The notes beneath the pieces are model-generated. The model ran no database searches. It was not told the DNA's origin and saw only the letters and a list, made by a program, of their open reading frames with translations. From assembly GCF_003151255.1 (NCBI RefSeq), contig NZ_CP029481.1, forward strand, positions 744,001 through 808,000: 64,000 nt of DNA, given 5' to 3'. The stretch comes from Microvirga sp. 17 mud 1-3. GTDB taxonomy: Bacteria; Pseudomonadota; Alphaproteobacteria; Rhizobiales; Beijerinckiaceae. The position numbers and the translations under genes are program-made. Shown in pieces: positions 1-8,273 of the stretch (positions are counted from its first letter, which is position 1; the number at the start of each line of letters is the position of its first letter).

Positions 1-1593
1 GGTGGTACGATCACGATCGAAATTGCCGACGATGGGAAGGGTTTAAACTTCGGGGCAATTCGCCGGAAGGCTGTCGAGCGCGGCGTCGCGTCCGAGGCAG
101 AAGTTGAGCGTATGAATGATGCTCAAGTTGCCAAGTTTATCTTCCACCCGGGCTTCTCGACCGCAGCCGCCGTCACTTCCGTTTCGGGGCGTGGCGTCGG
201 CATGGACGTTGTCAAGACCAATATCGAACTGATTGGTGGCACAGTCGATATTCGCTCAGTGCCTGGCCATGGCACGACTTTCACGATTAAGATTCCGCTC
301 ACTTTGGCAATCGTTGCAGCCTTAATCGTCTCGTCGAAAGATCAGCGCTACGCAATCCCTCAGGTTGCGGTACTTGAACTGGTTCGTGTCACGCCGGGGT
401 CTGAGCATACGATCGAGCGCATCAATGGGACGCCTGTGCTTCGTTTGAGAGATCGGCTCCTGCCAATCATCCCGCTCTCAAAAGTCTTGGACGTGTCAGA
501 CGAAGGGGAGGTTAATGAGGGCTTCGTTGTCGTCACGCAGGTCGGCAGACAGAGATTTGGAATTCTTGTCGACGGCGTGTTCCATACGGAAGAGATTGTC
601 GTTAAACCGATGTCGTCCAAGCTGCGACATATCCAGCTCTTCTCTGGCAATACCATTCTCGGCGATGGCGCGGTCGTCCTTATCGTCGACCCAAATGGTT
701 TAGCACGAATGGTCGGCTCAGGGACCGAGGACGGGCAGCTTCAGGGTGATATGGCCTTTGAGCAGTCAAGCGTCGCAACCGAGGAGACGACAACGCTTCT
801 AGTTTTCCGGGGTGGTGGAGAGAGTTTAAAGGCCGTGCCTCTGTCTCTCGTAACTCGCCTGGAGGAGATTGATGCTTCGACTATCGAGTGGCTCGGAGGC
901 CGGCCTCTAGTCCAGTACCGAGGACGCCTCATGCCCCTTGTCCCCTCTGACAGCGATCTTGAGATACGGCGAGACGGCATGCAGGCTCTTGTTGTCTTCT
1001 CCGATGACGATTTTGCGATGGGACTGGCGGTCGACGAGATTGTCGATATCGTCGAGGACAAGCTCGATATCGAACTTGTGGCCGATCGCTCCGACCTCGT
1101 CGGCTCAGCCGTTATTCGCGGCCGTGCCACTGAGGTCGTAAACGTTGCCCATTATCTGCCGCTCGTTGCGGAGGCATGGATGAGGTCTGCTCATCCGTCT
1201 ACGAGCGCGCAGAGTAAGTCCGTCCTTCTGGTCGATGGCTCAGCTTTCTTCAGGGACATGCTATCGCCGGTACTCAAGGCGTCTGGGTTTAGGGTCCATA
1301 CGGCAGCCAGCGCAGCTGAAGCTCTGCAGACCCTATCGTCCGGACCGGTGATTGATGTCCTTATCAGTGAACTCGATCTGCCGGACCGCTCCGGATTTGA
1401 GTTAATTGCTAGCTTACGTTCCTCGACACGCTATGGGCATCTGCCTGTGATCGGTCTCACGGTGAAGAACGATCCTAAGCAGATCGCCCAGGCACACAAG
1501 CTGCAGGTGACGGAGCTAGTCGCAAAGTTCGATCGAAGGGGCCTGATAGCAGCCCTATCCGAGTTGCAGGAAAATCTTGAAGAGGCGGCATAA
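1..1593 (+). CDS. cheA: CheA chemotaxis histidine kinase, 3' part, with C-terminal receiver domain
   Basis: The reading frame is open from base 1, so the gene starts outside the window; 530 codons are present. The first ~100 residues are the HATPase domain, with the G1 box DDGKGLN and the G2 box SGRGVGMD. Two CheW-like modules follow (about residues 99-235 and 263-385 of the visible part), then a receiver-like domain (about 408-530). CheA autophosphorylates on a His domain lying outside the window and passes phosphate to CheY. The receiver is odd: the usual phosphoacceptor Asp is Glu (ISELDLPDRSG) and the acidic pair is VDG instead of VDD, so it is probably not phosphorylated normally. cheW starts 2 bases after the stop. 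The family call is firm; the receiver's role is inference. Confidence 0.95.
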   Translation, partial: GGTITIEIADDGKGLNFGAIRRKAVERGVASEAEVERMNDAQVAKFIFHPGFSTAAAVTSVSGRGVGMDVVKTNIELIGGTVDIRSVPGHGTTFTIKIPLTLAIVAALIVSSKDQRYAIPQVAVLELVRVTPGSEHTIERINGTPVLRLRDRLLPIIPLSKVLDVSDEGEVNEGFVVVTQVGRQRFGILVDGVFHTEEIVVKPMSSKLRHIQLFSGNTILGDGAVVLIVDPNGLARMVGSGTEDGQLQGDMAFEQSSVATEETTTLLVFRGGGESLKAVPLSLVTRLEEIDASTIEWLGGRPLVQYRGRLMPLVPSDSDLEIRRDGMQALVVFSDDDFAMGLAVDEIVDIVEDKLDIELVADRSDLVGSAVIRGRATEVVNVAHYLPLVAEAWMRSAHPSTSAQSKSVLLVDGSAFFRDMLSPVLKASGFRVHTAASAAEALQTLSSGPVIDVLISELDLPDRSGFELIASLRSSTRYGHLPVIGLTVKNDPKQIAQAHKLQVTELVAKFDRRGLIAALSELQENLEEAA

Positions 1594-1595
1594 GC

Positions 1596-2078
1596 ATGAC
1601 CCCGTCTAGCTTGAATAACACGAGTGCTAAGGTGTTCTCGAGGCAGATCGAGTATATTACCGTGACGGTCGCAGGTCAGTTGCTCGGCTTGGCAATCGAC
1701 CGAGTTCATGACGTATTTGTCGCGAGCGAGATGACATCCGTGCCGCTCGCATCCCGTGAAATTGCCGGGCTCTTGAACCTCCGTGGTCGCGTTGTGACCG
1801 CAATATCACTGCGAAAAAGGCTACATTTGCCTGATTTGGAGGCCTGTGAACGCCGGATGGCTGTCGGCCTTGAATATCATGGTGAAGCATATGGTTTGCT
1901 CGTCGACGAAGTTGGTGAGGTTCTCAAGCTCGACCCTGAGGGCCTTCAGCCAAACCCTGTCCACATGGATCCCAAGTGGGCGGGTCTTTCCGAAGGTGTG
2001 TACCAGCTTCACGACAGGCTGTTGATTATCCTAGATGTAGAGTCTGTCCTTAAGTTCGATACCCAGCTCGCAGCATAG
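1596..2078 (+). CDS. cheW: CheW chemotaxis coupling protein
   Basis: A single CheW domain of 160 residues that couples methyl-accepting receptors to CheA in the cytoplasmic receptor array. The typical pattern is visible: a first beta strand entering as YITVTVAGQLLGLAID, then the segment ASREIAGLLNLRGRVVTAI and the later GLLVDEVGEVLKL. The ATG lies 2 bases after the cheA stop, which indicates co-translation. The 37-base gap to cheY holds no obvious terminator, so cheA-cheW-cheY is probably one operon. Nothing is unusual in length or motif. Confidence 0.93.
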   Translation: MTPSSLNNTSAKVFSRQIEYITVTVAGQLLGLAIDRVHDVFVASEMTSVPLASREIAGLLNLRGRVVTAISLRKRLHLPDLEACERRMAVGLEYHGEAYGLLVDEVGEVLKLDPEGLQPNPVHMDPKWAGLSEGVYQLHDRLLIILDVESVLKFDTQLAA

Positions 2079-2104
2079 GAAACTTTCCTTTCGCATTTCT
2101 AAGA

Positions 2105-2503
2105 AGGTTCTGAACGTGAGTCTTGACTATTCTATCCCGGTTCTTGTCGTTGACGATTACCAGACGATGGTTCGCATTCTGCGCAACCTCCTCAAGCAGG
2201 TCGGTTTCAAGGACGTCGATGACGCTTCCGACGGCACGGCAGCACTGGCGAAGCTGCGGGAGCGGAAATACGGCCTGGTCATCTCGGACTGGAACATGGA
2301 GCCGATGACCGGCTACGAGCTGTTGCAGCAGGTGCGGGCGGACGAGCAGCTGCGGGATCTTCCCTTCATCATGGTCACGGCAGAGGCCAAGACGGAGAAT
2401 GTGGTTGCGGCCAAGAAGGCCGGTGTCAACAACTACATCGTGAAGCCGTTCAATGCCCAAACCCTCCAGTCCAAGATCGCCGCCGTTCTCGGCGCAGAAT
2501 AGT
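2105..2503 (+). repeat. 399-base direct repeat spanning cheY, copy 1
   Basis: The segment from just upstream of the cheY start to one base past its stop matches 3438-3836 with no difference that I could find by reading. Flanking bases differ at once on both sides (a versus g before, c versus t after). Confidence 0.85.
2116..2502 (+). CDS. cheY: CheY response regulator, copy 1
   Basis: A stand-alone receiver of 128 residues. The acidic pair is D13-D14, the phosphoacceptor is D58 in VISDWNMEPMTG, the switch Thr is in MVTAEAKTEN and the conserved Lys is in YIVKPF. Phospho-CheY binds the FliM/FliN switch to change motor rotation. The start is GTG. The gene lies inside a 399-base segment (2105-2503) that appears identical to 3438-3836, so the window encodes the same protein twice. 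The cheZ that follows at 2519 is the natural partner phosphatase. Confidence 0.95.
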   Translation: MSLDYSIPVLVVDDYQTMVRILRNLLKQVGFKDVDDASDGTAALAKLRERKYGLVISDWNMEPMTGYELLQQVRADEQLRDLPFIMVTAEAKTENVVAAKKAGVNNYIVKPFNAQTLQSKIAAVLGAE

Positions 2504-2518
2504 CTCTGAGAACGAAAC

Positions 2519-3211
2519 ATGAGCACGCCGAAGGTCTACAGCATCGAGATAACTGGCATCCAAATGCCGGACGATGCACATGAAGTTCAGCGTCATGCCG
2601 AAATTATGGAGGCTATCGCTTCTCTGAGAAGGCATGTGCAGCCGGCTCAGGTTTCGATCATGAGCGAGGAGCGTCGACACGATCTCCTCGAAGTGCAGCG
2701 GTTGAAAGCGGAGCTGGAAGCTATATCGAATGCAATTCAGCAGACGAAGCGCGAGATCGCTACGCTCCATTATACGGGAGCTCAGGGCCGAGAAATTGCA
2801 CGCGTAACGGACGAACTCGGGGCCATCGTCGTGGGGACGGAAGCAGCAACTCACTCCATTTTGGAAGCGACGGAGGCCATAAACGACATTTCGGAGCAGC
2901 TGGTGGCCCGCCTCTCTAATCAGGACCGGGAAATGGTCTGCCAGATCAGCGAACGGATCGTCAGCATTTTTGAAGCCTGCAATTTCCAAGACATTACCGG
3001 TCAGCGGATCAGCAAGGTCGTCGGGGCCATGCGCTTCGTCGAAGAGCGCGTGGAGCAGATGATCCAAATCTGGGGAGGGCTCGAGGGCTTCAAGGACGTT
3101 GCAACTGCGGAGAACCCTGACCGTGAAGGTGATCGGGCCCTTCTAAATGGGCCGGCACTGGAAATGGAAGACAGTACGTCTCAAGCGGATATCGACGCAT
3201 TCTTCAAATAG
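2519..3211 (+). CDS. cheZ: CheZ-family CheY-P phosphatase, copy 1
   Basis: This 230-residue, mostly helical protein carries the CheZ signature CNFQDITGQRISKVV in its C-terminal third. Asp and Gln of DITGQ correspond to the catalytic pair that speeds CheY-P dephosphorylation in the enteric enzyme. The N-terminal ~100 residues look like a long helical hairpin, and the C-terminus (SQADIDAFF) resembles the CheY-binding tail of CheZ proteins. The gene follows cheY copy 1 by 16 bases. A second cheZ lies at 3849; the two share a nearly identical core but have clearly different N-terminal halves. The assignment is firm; specialisation of the two copies is unknown. Confidence 0.88.
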   Translation: MSTPKVYSIEITGIQMPDDAHEVQRHAEIMEAIASLRRHVQPAQVSIMSEERRHDLLEVQRLKAELEAISNAIQQTKREIATLHYTGAQGREIARVTDELGAIVVGTEAATHSILEATEAINDISEQLVARLSNQDREMVCQISERIVSIFEACNFQDITGQRISKVVGAMRFVEERVEQMIQIWGGLEGFKDVATAENPDREGDRALLNGPALEMEDSTSQADIDAFFK

Positions 3212-3313
3212 CTTGAAGTGCTGTATCGCGTCGGAGGGACATATACCTGTTCGCGCGGATTACACTGCGCCAGGATGGGTCATTCTATATAGAATTTGCT
3301 AAGATTGGGCTTT

Positions 3314-3367
3314 GGCGCCACAGCGCTAGAGGTCCGCATCGGCGCCACAGCGCTAGAGGTCTGCATC
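3314..3367 (+). repeat. 27-base tandem repeat, two units
   Basis: Two adjacent units, 3314-3340 and 3341-3367, differ at a single base (ggtccgcatc versus ggtctgcatc). Each unit begins ggcgccacagcgctagagg and contains the palindromes GGCGCC and AGCGCT. They lie between cheZ copy 1 and cheY copy 2, in the region expected to hold the promoter of the second pair. Confidence 0.85.
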
Positions 3368-3437
3368 GAAAGACAGCATTTTCTAACTATTCGCGAGTCT
3401 ATGTCGGGCGGTCTATAGTCTACCGTGCTCTAACTTG

Positions 3438-3836
3438 AGGTTCTGAACGTGAGTCTTGACTATTCTATCCCGGTTCTTGTCGTTGACGATTACCAGACGA
3501 TGGTTCGCATTCTGCGCAACCTCCTCAAGCAGGTCGGTTTCAAGGACGTCGATGACGCTTCCGACGGCACGGCAGCACTGGCGAAGCTGCGGGAGCGGAA
3601 ATACGGCCTGGTCATCTCGGACTGGAACATGGAGCCGATGACCGGCTACGAGCTGTTGCAGCAGGTGCGGGCGGACGAGCAGCTGCGGGATCTTCCCTTC
3701 ATCATGGTCACGGCAGAGGCCAAGACGGAGAATGTGGTTGCGGCCAAGAAGGCCGGTGTCAACAACTACATCGTGAAGCCGTTCAATGCCCAAACCCTCC
3801 AGTCCAAGATCGCCGCCGTTCTCGGCGCAGAATAGT
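3438..3836 (+). repeat. 399-base direct repeat spanning cheY, copy 2
   Basis: Second copy of the 2105-2503 segment at an offset of 1333 bases. Identity stops sharply at the edges of the cheY gene and does not continue into the downstream cheZ, which fits local gene conversion better than a fresh tandem duplication. Confidence 0.85.
3449..3835 (+). CDS. cheY: CheY response regulator, copy 2 (protein identical to copy 1)
   Basis: A GTG-started 128-residue receiver with the same sequence as the product of 2116-2502, including D13-D14, D58, the switch Thr and the C-terminal Lys. It sits 237 bases after cheZ copy 1 and 13 bases before cheZ copy 2. The two genes probably add dosage of one CheY, or separate expression, because the products cannot differ. 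Identity at the DNA level implies recent duplication or ongoing gene conversion. Confidence 0.93.
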   Translation: MSLDYSIPVLVVDDYQTMVRILRNLLKQVGFKDVDDASDGTAALAKLRERKYGLVISDWNMEPMTGYELLQQVRADEQLRDLPFIMVTAEAKTENVVAAKKAGVNNYIVKPFNAQTLQSKIAAVLGAE

Positions 3837-3848
3837 TGAGTCAATAGA

Positions 3849-4553
3849 ATGACAATACGCAAAAGCTATCGCATAGAGAGTCATTCATCGTCAGGCTCTC
3901 CAGATGGCACATCAGAGATGCAACGGCATGCGGAGATCATGGCAGCCATTGCATCCGTAAAAGAGCTAATTGAACCAGCGCAAAGCGTTTCCTACTCTCT
4001 TCTGGAGGAGCATCGCAAAGATATGCACGAGGCTCTTCGGCTCAAAGTCGAGCTGGATGCTATCTCGGAAGCGATCCAACGGACCAAGCAAGAGATAGCA
4101 ACATTGCACTATGCTGGTGTGCGGGGTCGAGAGATGGCACGAGCCACGGATGAACTCGGCGCGATTGTCATGGGAACAGAGACCGCGACGAATACCATTC
4201 TCGCAGCTTCCGAGCGGATTGATGAGTTGGCTGGGAATCTCGCTGCGCGCATTGTGGGCGACGATAAGGAGATTGCGCGCGAGATCTCCGATCAGGTGAT
4301 CAGTATATTCGAAGCCTGCAATTTCCAAGACATTACCGGTCAGCGGATCAGCAAGGTCGTCGGGGCCATGCGCTTCGTCGAAGAACGCGTGGAGCAGATG
4401 ATCCAAATCTGGGGAGGGCTTGAAAGCTTCAAGGAGATCGAAACCTTGGAACTGGCAGAGCAATCGGGAGACCGCGCTCTTCTTAACGGTCCTGCTCTCG
4501 AGAGCGAAAACGGATGTACGTCTCAAAGCGACATTGACGCGCTCTTCGGATAG
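3849..4553 (+). CDS. cheZ: CheZ-family CheY-P phosphatase, copy 2
   Basis: This 234-residue paralogue of the 2519-3211 product has the same CNFQDITGQRISKVV active-site helix and an equivalent tail (SQSDIDALF). Bases 4311-4420 match 2972-3081 of copy 1 with one visible mismatch (gaagagcg versus gaagaacg), while upstream and downstream parts differ at many positions. The pattern points to gene conversion of the catalytic core with independent drift elsewhere. It is the last gene of the chemotaxis run, and the next gene is on the opposite strand. Confidence 0.87.
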   Translation: MTIRKSYRIESHSSSGSPDGTSEMQRHAEIMAAIASVKELIEPAQSVSYSLLEEHRKDMHEALRLKVELDAISEAIQRTKQEIATLHYAGVRGREMARATDELGAIVMGTETATNTILAASERIDELAGNLAARIVGDDKEIAREISDQVISIFEACNFQDITGQRISKVVGAMRFVEERVEQMIQIWGGLESFKEIETLELAEQSGDRALLNGPALESENGCTSQSDIDALFG

Positions 4554-4798
4554 GAAACATAGCCTCAAAAGGCGTTCGCTTAGTTAAAGCAAAAAATAAG
4601 CGTCACGTATGCATGGCCTGACAGGCGGACTTCGCTGCGATGAATAGAACGAAATGAGCTATCAAGTAGCATCGGGAACAGGCGTTGAGGCCTTCGAAAT
4701 ATCCACCGCTAGGATATGCAAGACTGAAATTTTAAGAAAAACTGCTGCATATGGGGCATATACTGGTTTCTGAAGAAATGTAGGAAGCGCCCCAGGGA

Positions 4799-5260
4799 CT
4801 AGGATGAGGGTGGGCCTATCCTAGCCTCCATGAGGGCTTCCTCAAAGCGCTTAAGATCTTGATCCGGATCGCCGGTTTTTGTGCTCAACAAGATGCGCTG
4901 AATCGAAACCCCAACGTAATAGCCGTGCAATACGAGTTTGAAAAAGACAGTCATCCAGGAATTAACAAACTCCATATCTAGAATAACGGCTGGTGCCTTT
5001 CCCCATTCAAAATTGACATCCGCACCATGCCCATAAGTTAGTGTTCCGTCCCTAAAAAACAATTCGGTTGAAGAAGAAATAAGATCGTTAATGTTGCCGT
5101 GGTGCTCATCCAAAATGTAGGAAATTAGTATACTTGCATCGATGAGACAAATTTCGCCAACAACATCCTTAATATTGTAAGCCAAAATCTTCTCATATGG
5201 CAGTAAATCCGCCTCAGATGCGGGCTGCCTTGTATCAAATTCTTTCTCTTTAGGGCTCAC
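4799..5260 (-). CDS. Unrecognised 153-residue protein translationally coupled to flhB
   Basis: I do not recognise this family. The GTG start overlaps the flhB stop as GTGA, which signals translational coupling and makes it a real gene despite its obscurity. The protein is soluble-looking, with no signal peptide. A central region (about 35-60) is hydrophobic (CLIDASILISYIL) and another hydrophobic stretch (about 105-125) contains FFKLVLHGYYVG. It ends with a charged helix. Position at the end of the motA-fliM-fliN-fliG-flhB operon suggests a flagellar role, but that is inference from context only. Confidence 0.7.
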   Translation of the reverse strand: MSPKEKEFDTRQPASEADLLPYEKILAYNIKDVVGEICLIDASILISYILDEHHGNINDLISSSTELFFRDGTLTYGHGADVNFEWGKAPAVILDMEFVNSWMTVFFKLVLHGYYVGVSIQRILLSTKTGDPDQDLKRFEEALMEARIGPPSS

Positions 5261-6321
5261 TTTGCTCTCGTAAAGATGAAGAAAAGTATCTGGGCAACAG
5301 CCCGGTAAAAGTCGGGTGGAATCATGCGGTCTACCTCGACAAGATCATACATGGACCTTGCGAGAGCCTTGTCCTCTACCACGGGCACTCCATGTTTTTC
5401 CGCTGTCTCGCGGATCCTCAAGGCAATAAGATCCGTGCCCTTAGCAAGAACAATAGGGGCGCTAGTCTCCTGTCTATCATAGCGCAAAGCAATAGCATAA
5501 TGGGTCGGATTTGCGATCACAACTGTTGCCCGCGGAACCGCAGCAAGCATACGTTTCCGTGATCGATCTTGGGCGAGGGACCTTAACCTTGACTTGACGA
5601 GCGGATCGCCCTCCATCTGTTTGAACTCATCCTTGATTTCCTGACGGGACATACGCAGGTCCCGGTGCCACCGAAACCGAGCCCAGATCAGATCGCCGGC
5701 CACAAGCACAATGGTTGCAATGCTAACGGCTGAGACTAGTCGGATAGCCATCGTCAGGATCATTTCCGGGACGAGACTCGGATCACTGAACATGGCGTTC
5801 ACGACCTTGTATTGCTCTGACTTTAGGAGCAGACCACAAACAACAGCAATCGTGAAAAATTTAAAAACAGCTTTCAGAAATTCAACAAATCCAGATTTGC
5901 CAAAGATCCTGCTCCACCCACTCATAGGTGATATGCGCGACCATTGGGGGCGAATCCTCTCATAAACCACCTGGGGAAGGTTCTGGAGAATGGTGGATGC
6001 GAGGCCTGCAACAGACAGCACCGCAATTACGGGGGTTAAAAAGCGACCGACTTCAAGAGCAATGGCCTGAATAAGCTGAGTGACATCCCGCCCGGATTCC
6101 AACGAAAATTTATCAGGGGAGTCGATAAAAACAGAAAGCTTGTCGACAAGAACCGCCGCATTTTGCCGGGAAATAAATACCAAGACAATCAGTAGGGCCG
6201 CTATCGACGCGAATGTCGATAGCTCCCGAGATACAGGGATATTTCCTTTTTCGATCGCGTCGCGGATTTTCTTATCAGTTGCCGGTTCTGTTTTGCTTTC
6301 CTTGTCCTCCGTTCCGGCCAT
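5257..6321 (-). CDS. flhB: FlhB, flagellar type III export gate and substrate-switch protein
   Basis: This 354-residue protein fits the FlhB family. About four membrane segments lie between residues 35 and 210, after a charged N-terminus with the typical EKGNIPVSREL motif. The cytoplasmic domain carries the autocleavage site NPTH at 271-274. FlhB sits in the inner-membrane export gate with FlhA, FliQ and FliR (all encoded here) and FliP (not seen), and switches export from rod/hook to filament substrates. The ATG has an AGGA ribosome site 7 bases upstream. Its stop overlaps the GTG of the next gene. Confidence 0.95.
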   Translation of the reverse strand: MAGTEDKESKTEPATDKKIRDAIEKGNIPVSRELSTFASIAALLIVLVFISRQNAAVLVDKLSVFIDSPDKFSLESGRDVTQLIQAIALEVGRFLTPVIAVLSVAGLASTILQNLPQVVYERIRPQWSRISPMSGWSRIFGKSGFVEFLKAVFKFFTIAVVCGLLLKSEQYKVVNAMFSDPSLVPEMILTMAIRLVSAVSIATIVLVAGDLIWARFRWHRDLRMSRQEIKDEFKQMEGDPLVKSRLRSLAQDRSRKRMLAAVPRATVVIANPTHYAIALRYDRQETSAPIVLAKGTDLIALRIRETAEKHGVPVVEDKALARSMYDLVEVDRMIPPDFYRAVAQILFFIFTRAK

Positions 6322-6426
6322 AATAAATTCCTGACGATGTAAAACTGACCAAATTGCTACTCGGCAGATGCAACACGGGCAGGGTGAGGTTCGAACGACC
6401 CCATCGCATGCAAGGCGGACGCAAAC

Positions 6427-7461
6427 CTAGCGGAAATAGGCATCTCCATCATTGTCGGAGTTAAGCTCGATCTCTCCACGCCCCGCCATCTCAAGTGCGA
6501 GGTCGGTAATTGCGCGTCGAGCCTCGAGGACGTCGCGCTGAGAGGCGGGCTCCTTGCTATTCAACTCATGCTCAACCATGCGCCTAACGCGCGAGGCAAG
6601 AGAGCTGAGAATAATATTACGGAAAGTGTCTTCTGTACCCTTGAGTGCAAGAACAACACGATCATTCGGAATCTGGTCGAAGAGAGCGGTGCGGGCCCTG
6701 GGAGTAAGTCCTACAATATCGTCGAATGTGAACAGGAGCCCCTTCAGGATTTCCGCCGATTTCGGGCGAACCTCGCTGAGGCTCTGAAGCACATCTTCCA
6801 TATGATCGCGCTCCATCTTGTTGATAATGTCTGCCATCTTGGCATGGGTATCCGCGCCCATATTCCTTGAGAAGTTAATCATGAAGTCCTCATGAATCGT
6901 CTTCTCAATGTGCCGCATGGTTTCATCAACAATTGGCTTGAACGTCAGCATCCGGCGCATAAGGCTGTTGCGCAATGGTGTCGGGAGATGCCCCATAACT
7001 TTTGCAGCGCAAGCAGGCTTCACTTTGGATAAAATCAACGCTGCCGTTTGAGGATGTTCCTTCATCAGATAGGTCGCAAGGACCGTCTCTGATACGTTGG
7101 AAATACGGTCCCAGATTGAGCGATTGGAGTTCCCCAGGACATCAGTCAACAGCTCGGCGATTTGTTCAGGTGGGAGGACGCCACTCAGTAGTTTCTCCAC
7201 CTCGCTCGCAGTTCCGAATAGACTCGATCCGTTCGAGAATTGCGTGGCAAATTCATCGACAAGAGTTTCGAGCTGGGCAGCCGAAACAGGACCGAGTTCG
7301 GCAGCCGAACGGGTGATAAGTTTAATTTCCTCAGAGCTGAAGTGTTTGAGCAGCCGCCCTGCAGCGGGCTTCCCCATCGCTAGTAGGAGTGTAGCCACGC
7401 GGTCTACGCCCTGCAGGGGCTTGGCGCCAGAGTTGGCCTTGACTGGGGCACGCGTCACCAT
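6427..7461 (-). CDS. fliG: FliG, flagellar motor switch protein
   Basis: A 344-residue FliG with the N-terminal, middle and C-terminal armadillo-like domains. The torque-generating C-terminal part includes the stretch DDIVGLTPRART and charged helix residues. FliG links the MS ring to FliM and contacts MotA. It lies between fliN (gap of 14 bases) and flhB in the minus-strand motor operon. Length and order match rhizobial clusters (motA-fliM-fliN-fliG-flhB). Confidence 0.95.
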   Translation of the reverse strand: MVTRAPVKANSGAKPLQGVDRVATLLLAMGKPAAGRLLKHFSSEEIKLITRSAAELGPVSAAQLETLVDEFATQFSNGSSLFGTASEVEKLLSGVLPPEQIAELLTDVLGNSNRSIWDRISNVSETVLATYLMKEHPQTAALILSKVKPACAAKVMGHLPTPLRNSLMRRMLTFKPIVDETMRHIEKTIHEDFMINFSRNMGADTHAKMADIINKMERDHMEDVLQSLSEVRPKSAEILKGLLFTFDDIVGLTPRARTALFDQIPNDRVVLALKGTEDTFRNIILSSLASRVRRMVEHELNSKEPASQRDVLEARRAITDLALEMAGRGEIELNSDNDGDAYFR

Positions 7462-7475
7462 CGCCGATGATCCGA

Positions 7476-7862
7476 TTAGCTGCTAAACTCGGAGCCCGAT
7501 GGACCGACGATCTCGGTGAGAGATACGCCAAACCGCGAGTTGTCGTCCTCCACGACAACGACTTCCCCGCGAGCGATAACGCGCCCATTCACCACAACAT
7601 CGACGGGCTCACCCACCCGGTGATCCAAGGGGACGATCGCTCCTCTACCGAGCTTCATAAGGTTCGCGACAGGCATTGTTGCGGATCCAAGAACGACTTG
7701 GATGAGAACCTGAATCCGGAGAATCGATTCAAGATTCTTGCCGCTCCCCATTTTCTCGTCCCGAAAGCCCATTTCGGCTGAAGCCGAATCTGATTTCGTG
7801 AAGAGCGCCTCATCGTGCCATGTGCCTTGCTCTTCTTGCATAGGCTTTGATTTCTCTGACAT
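7476..7862 (-). CDS. fliN: FliN, flagellar motor switch protein
   Basis: The C-terminal ~80 residues are a SpoA/FliN domain (VLIQVVLGSATMPVANLM, then LGRGAIVPLDHRVGEPVDV and the FGVSLTEIVG end). The N-terminal ~45 residues are polar and poorly conserved, as in alphaproteobacterial FliN. It forms the lower C-ring with FliM and helps dock export substrates and CheY-P. The ATG at 7862 is preceded by an in-frame TTG at 7865; ATG is preferred. Confidence 0.92.
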   Translation of the reverse strand: MSEKSKPMQEEQGTWHDEALFTKSDSASAEMGFRDEKMGSGKNLESILRIQVLIQVVLGSATMPVANLMKLGRGAIVPLDHRVGEPVDVVVNGRVIARGEVVVVEDDNSRFGVSLTEIVGPSGSEFSS

Positions 7863-7958
7863 CAAATCAACCCTTGGTATTTAATGACAATTGCGCCAAG
7901 CGCGTGAAGACAAGTCGACTGCGAATCCTAGGACAGTGCAACTTCGACAGGAGAAGGG

Positions 7959-8273
7959 TCATTTAGAGGTGCGTTGTTCGAGATGAGACGGGCGCCCTTC
8001 GGCAGCAGAGCGTATGCTTTCAAGCGCGCGTATCATTTCTCTGGCCTCTTCGATCCTCTGCTCAAGAGAAAGGAGGATTTGCTGGCCGTCCTGATTCAAT
8101 GTCCGAATAGCATCGCCAGCTTTTGAAAGCGCTTCCGATGTTTTTGCAAAAGCGCGGTTGTACTCGGCATGATGATTTTCAAAGCGCTTGAGTTTAAAAT
8201 ACATTGCGGCAACGCATATGCTCGTTATGACGAGCGCCACAAAGAGTATAAGATTAACGAGAGAGGACGTCAT
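7959..8273 (-). CDS. Small single-pass membrane protein with coiled coil, within the motor operon
   Basis: About 104 residues: an N-terminal membrane helix (roughly residues 5-25, LVNLILFVALVITSICVAAM) followed by a charged heptad-like helix of about 60 residues. The ATG at 8273 lies inside the end of fliM, giving a 20-base overlap; an in-frame ATG at 8297 would overlap further. It recalls the small uncharacterised membrane proteins often found between fliM and fliN in alphaproteobacteria, but I cannot name the family with certainty. Strict embedding in the operon supports a motor or switch-assembly role by inference. Confidence 0.72.
   Translation of the reverse strand: MTSSLVNLILFVALVITSICVAAMYFKLKRFENHHAEYNRAFAKTSEALSKAGDAIRTLNQDGQQILLSLEQRIEEAREMIRALESIRSAAEGRPSHLEQRTSK

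Noticed and set aside
4554..4798. Terminator between cheZ copy 2 and the convergent unknown gene
   Set aside because: Only a weak 6-base pair CGCTTA/TAAGCG with a long loop is present; not convincing.
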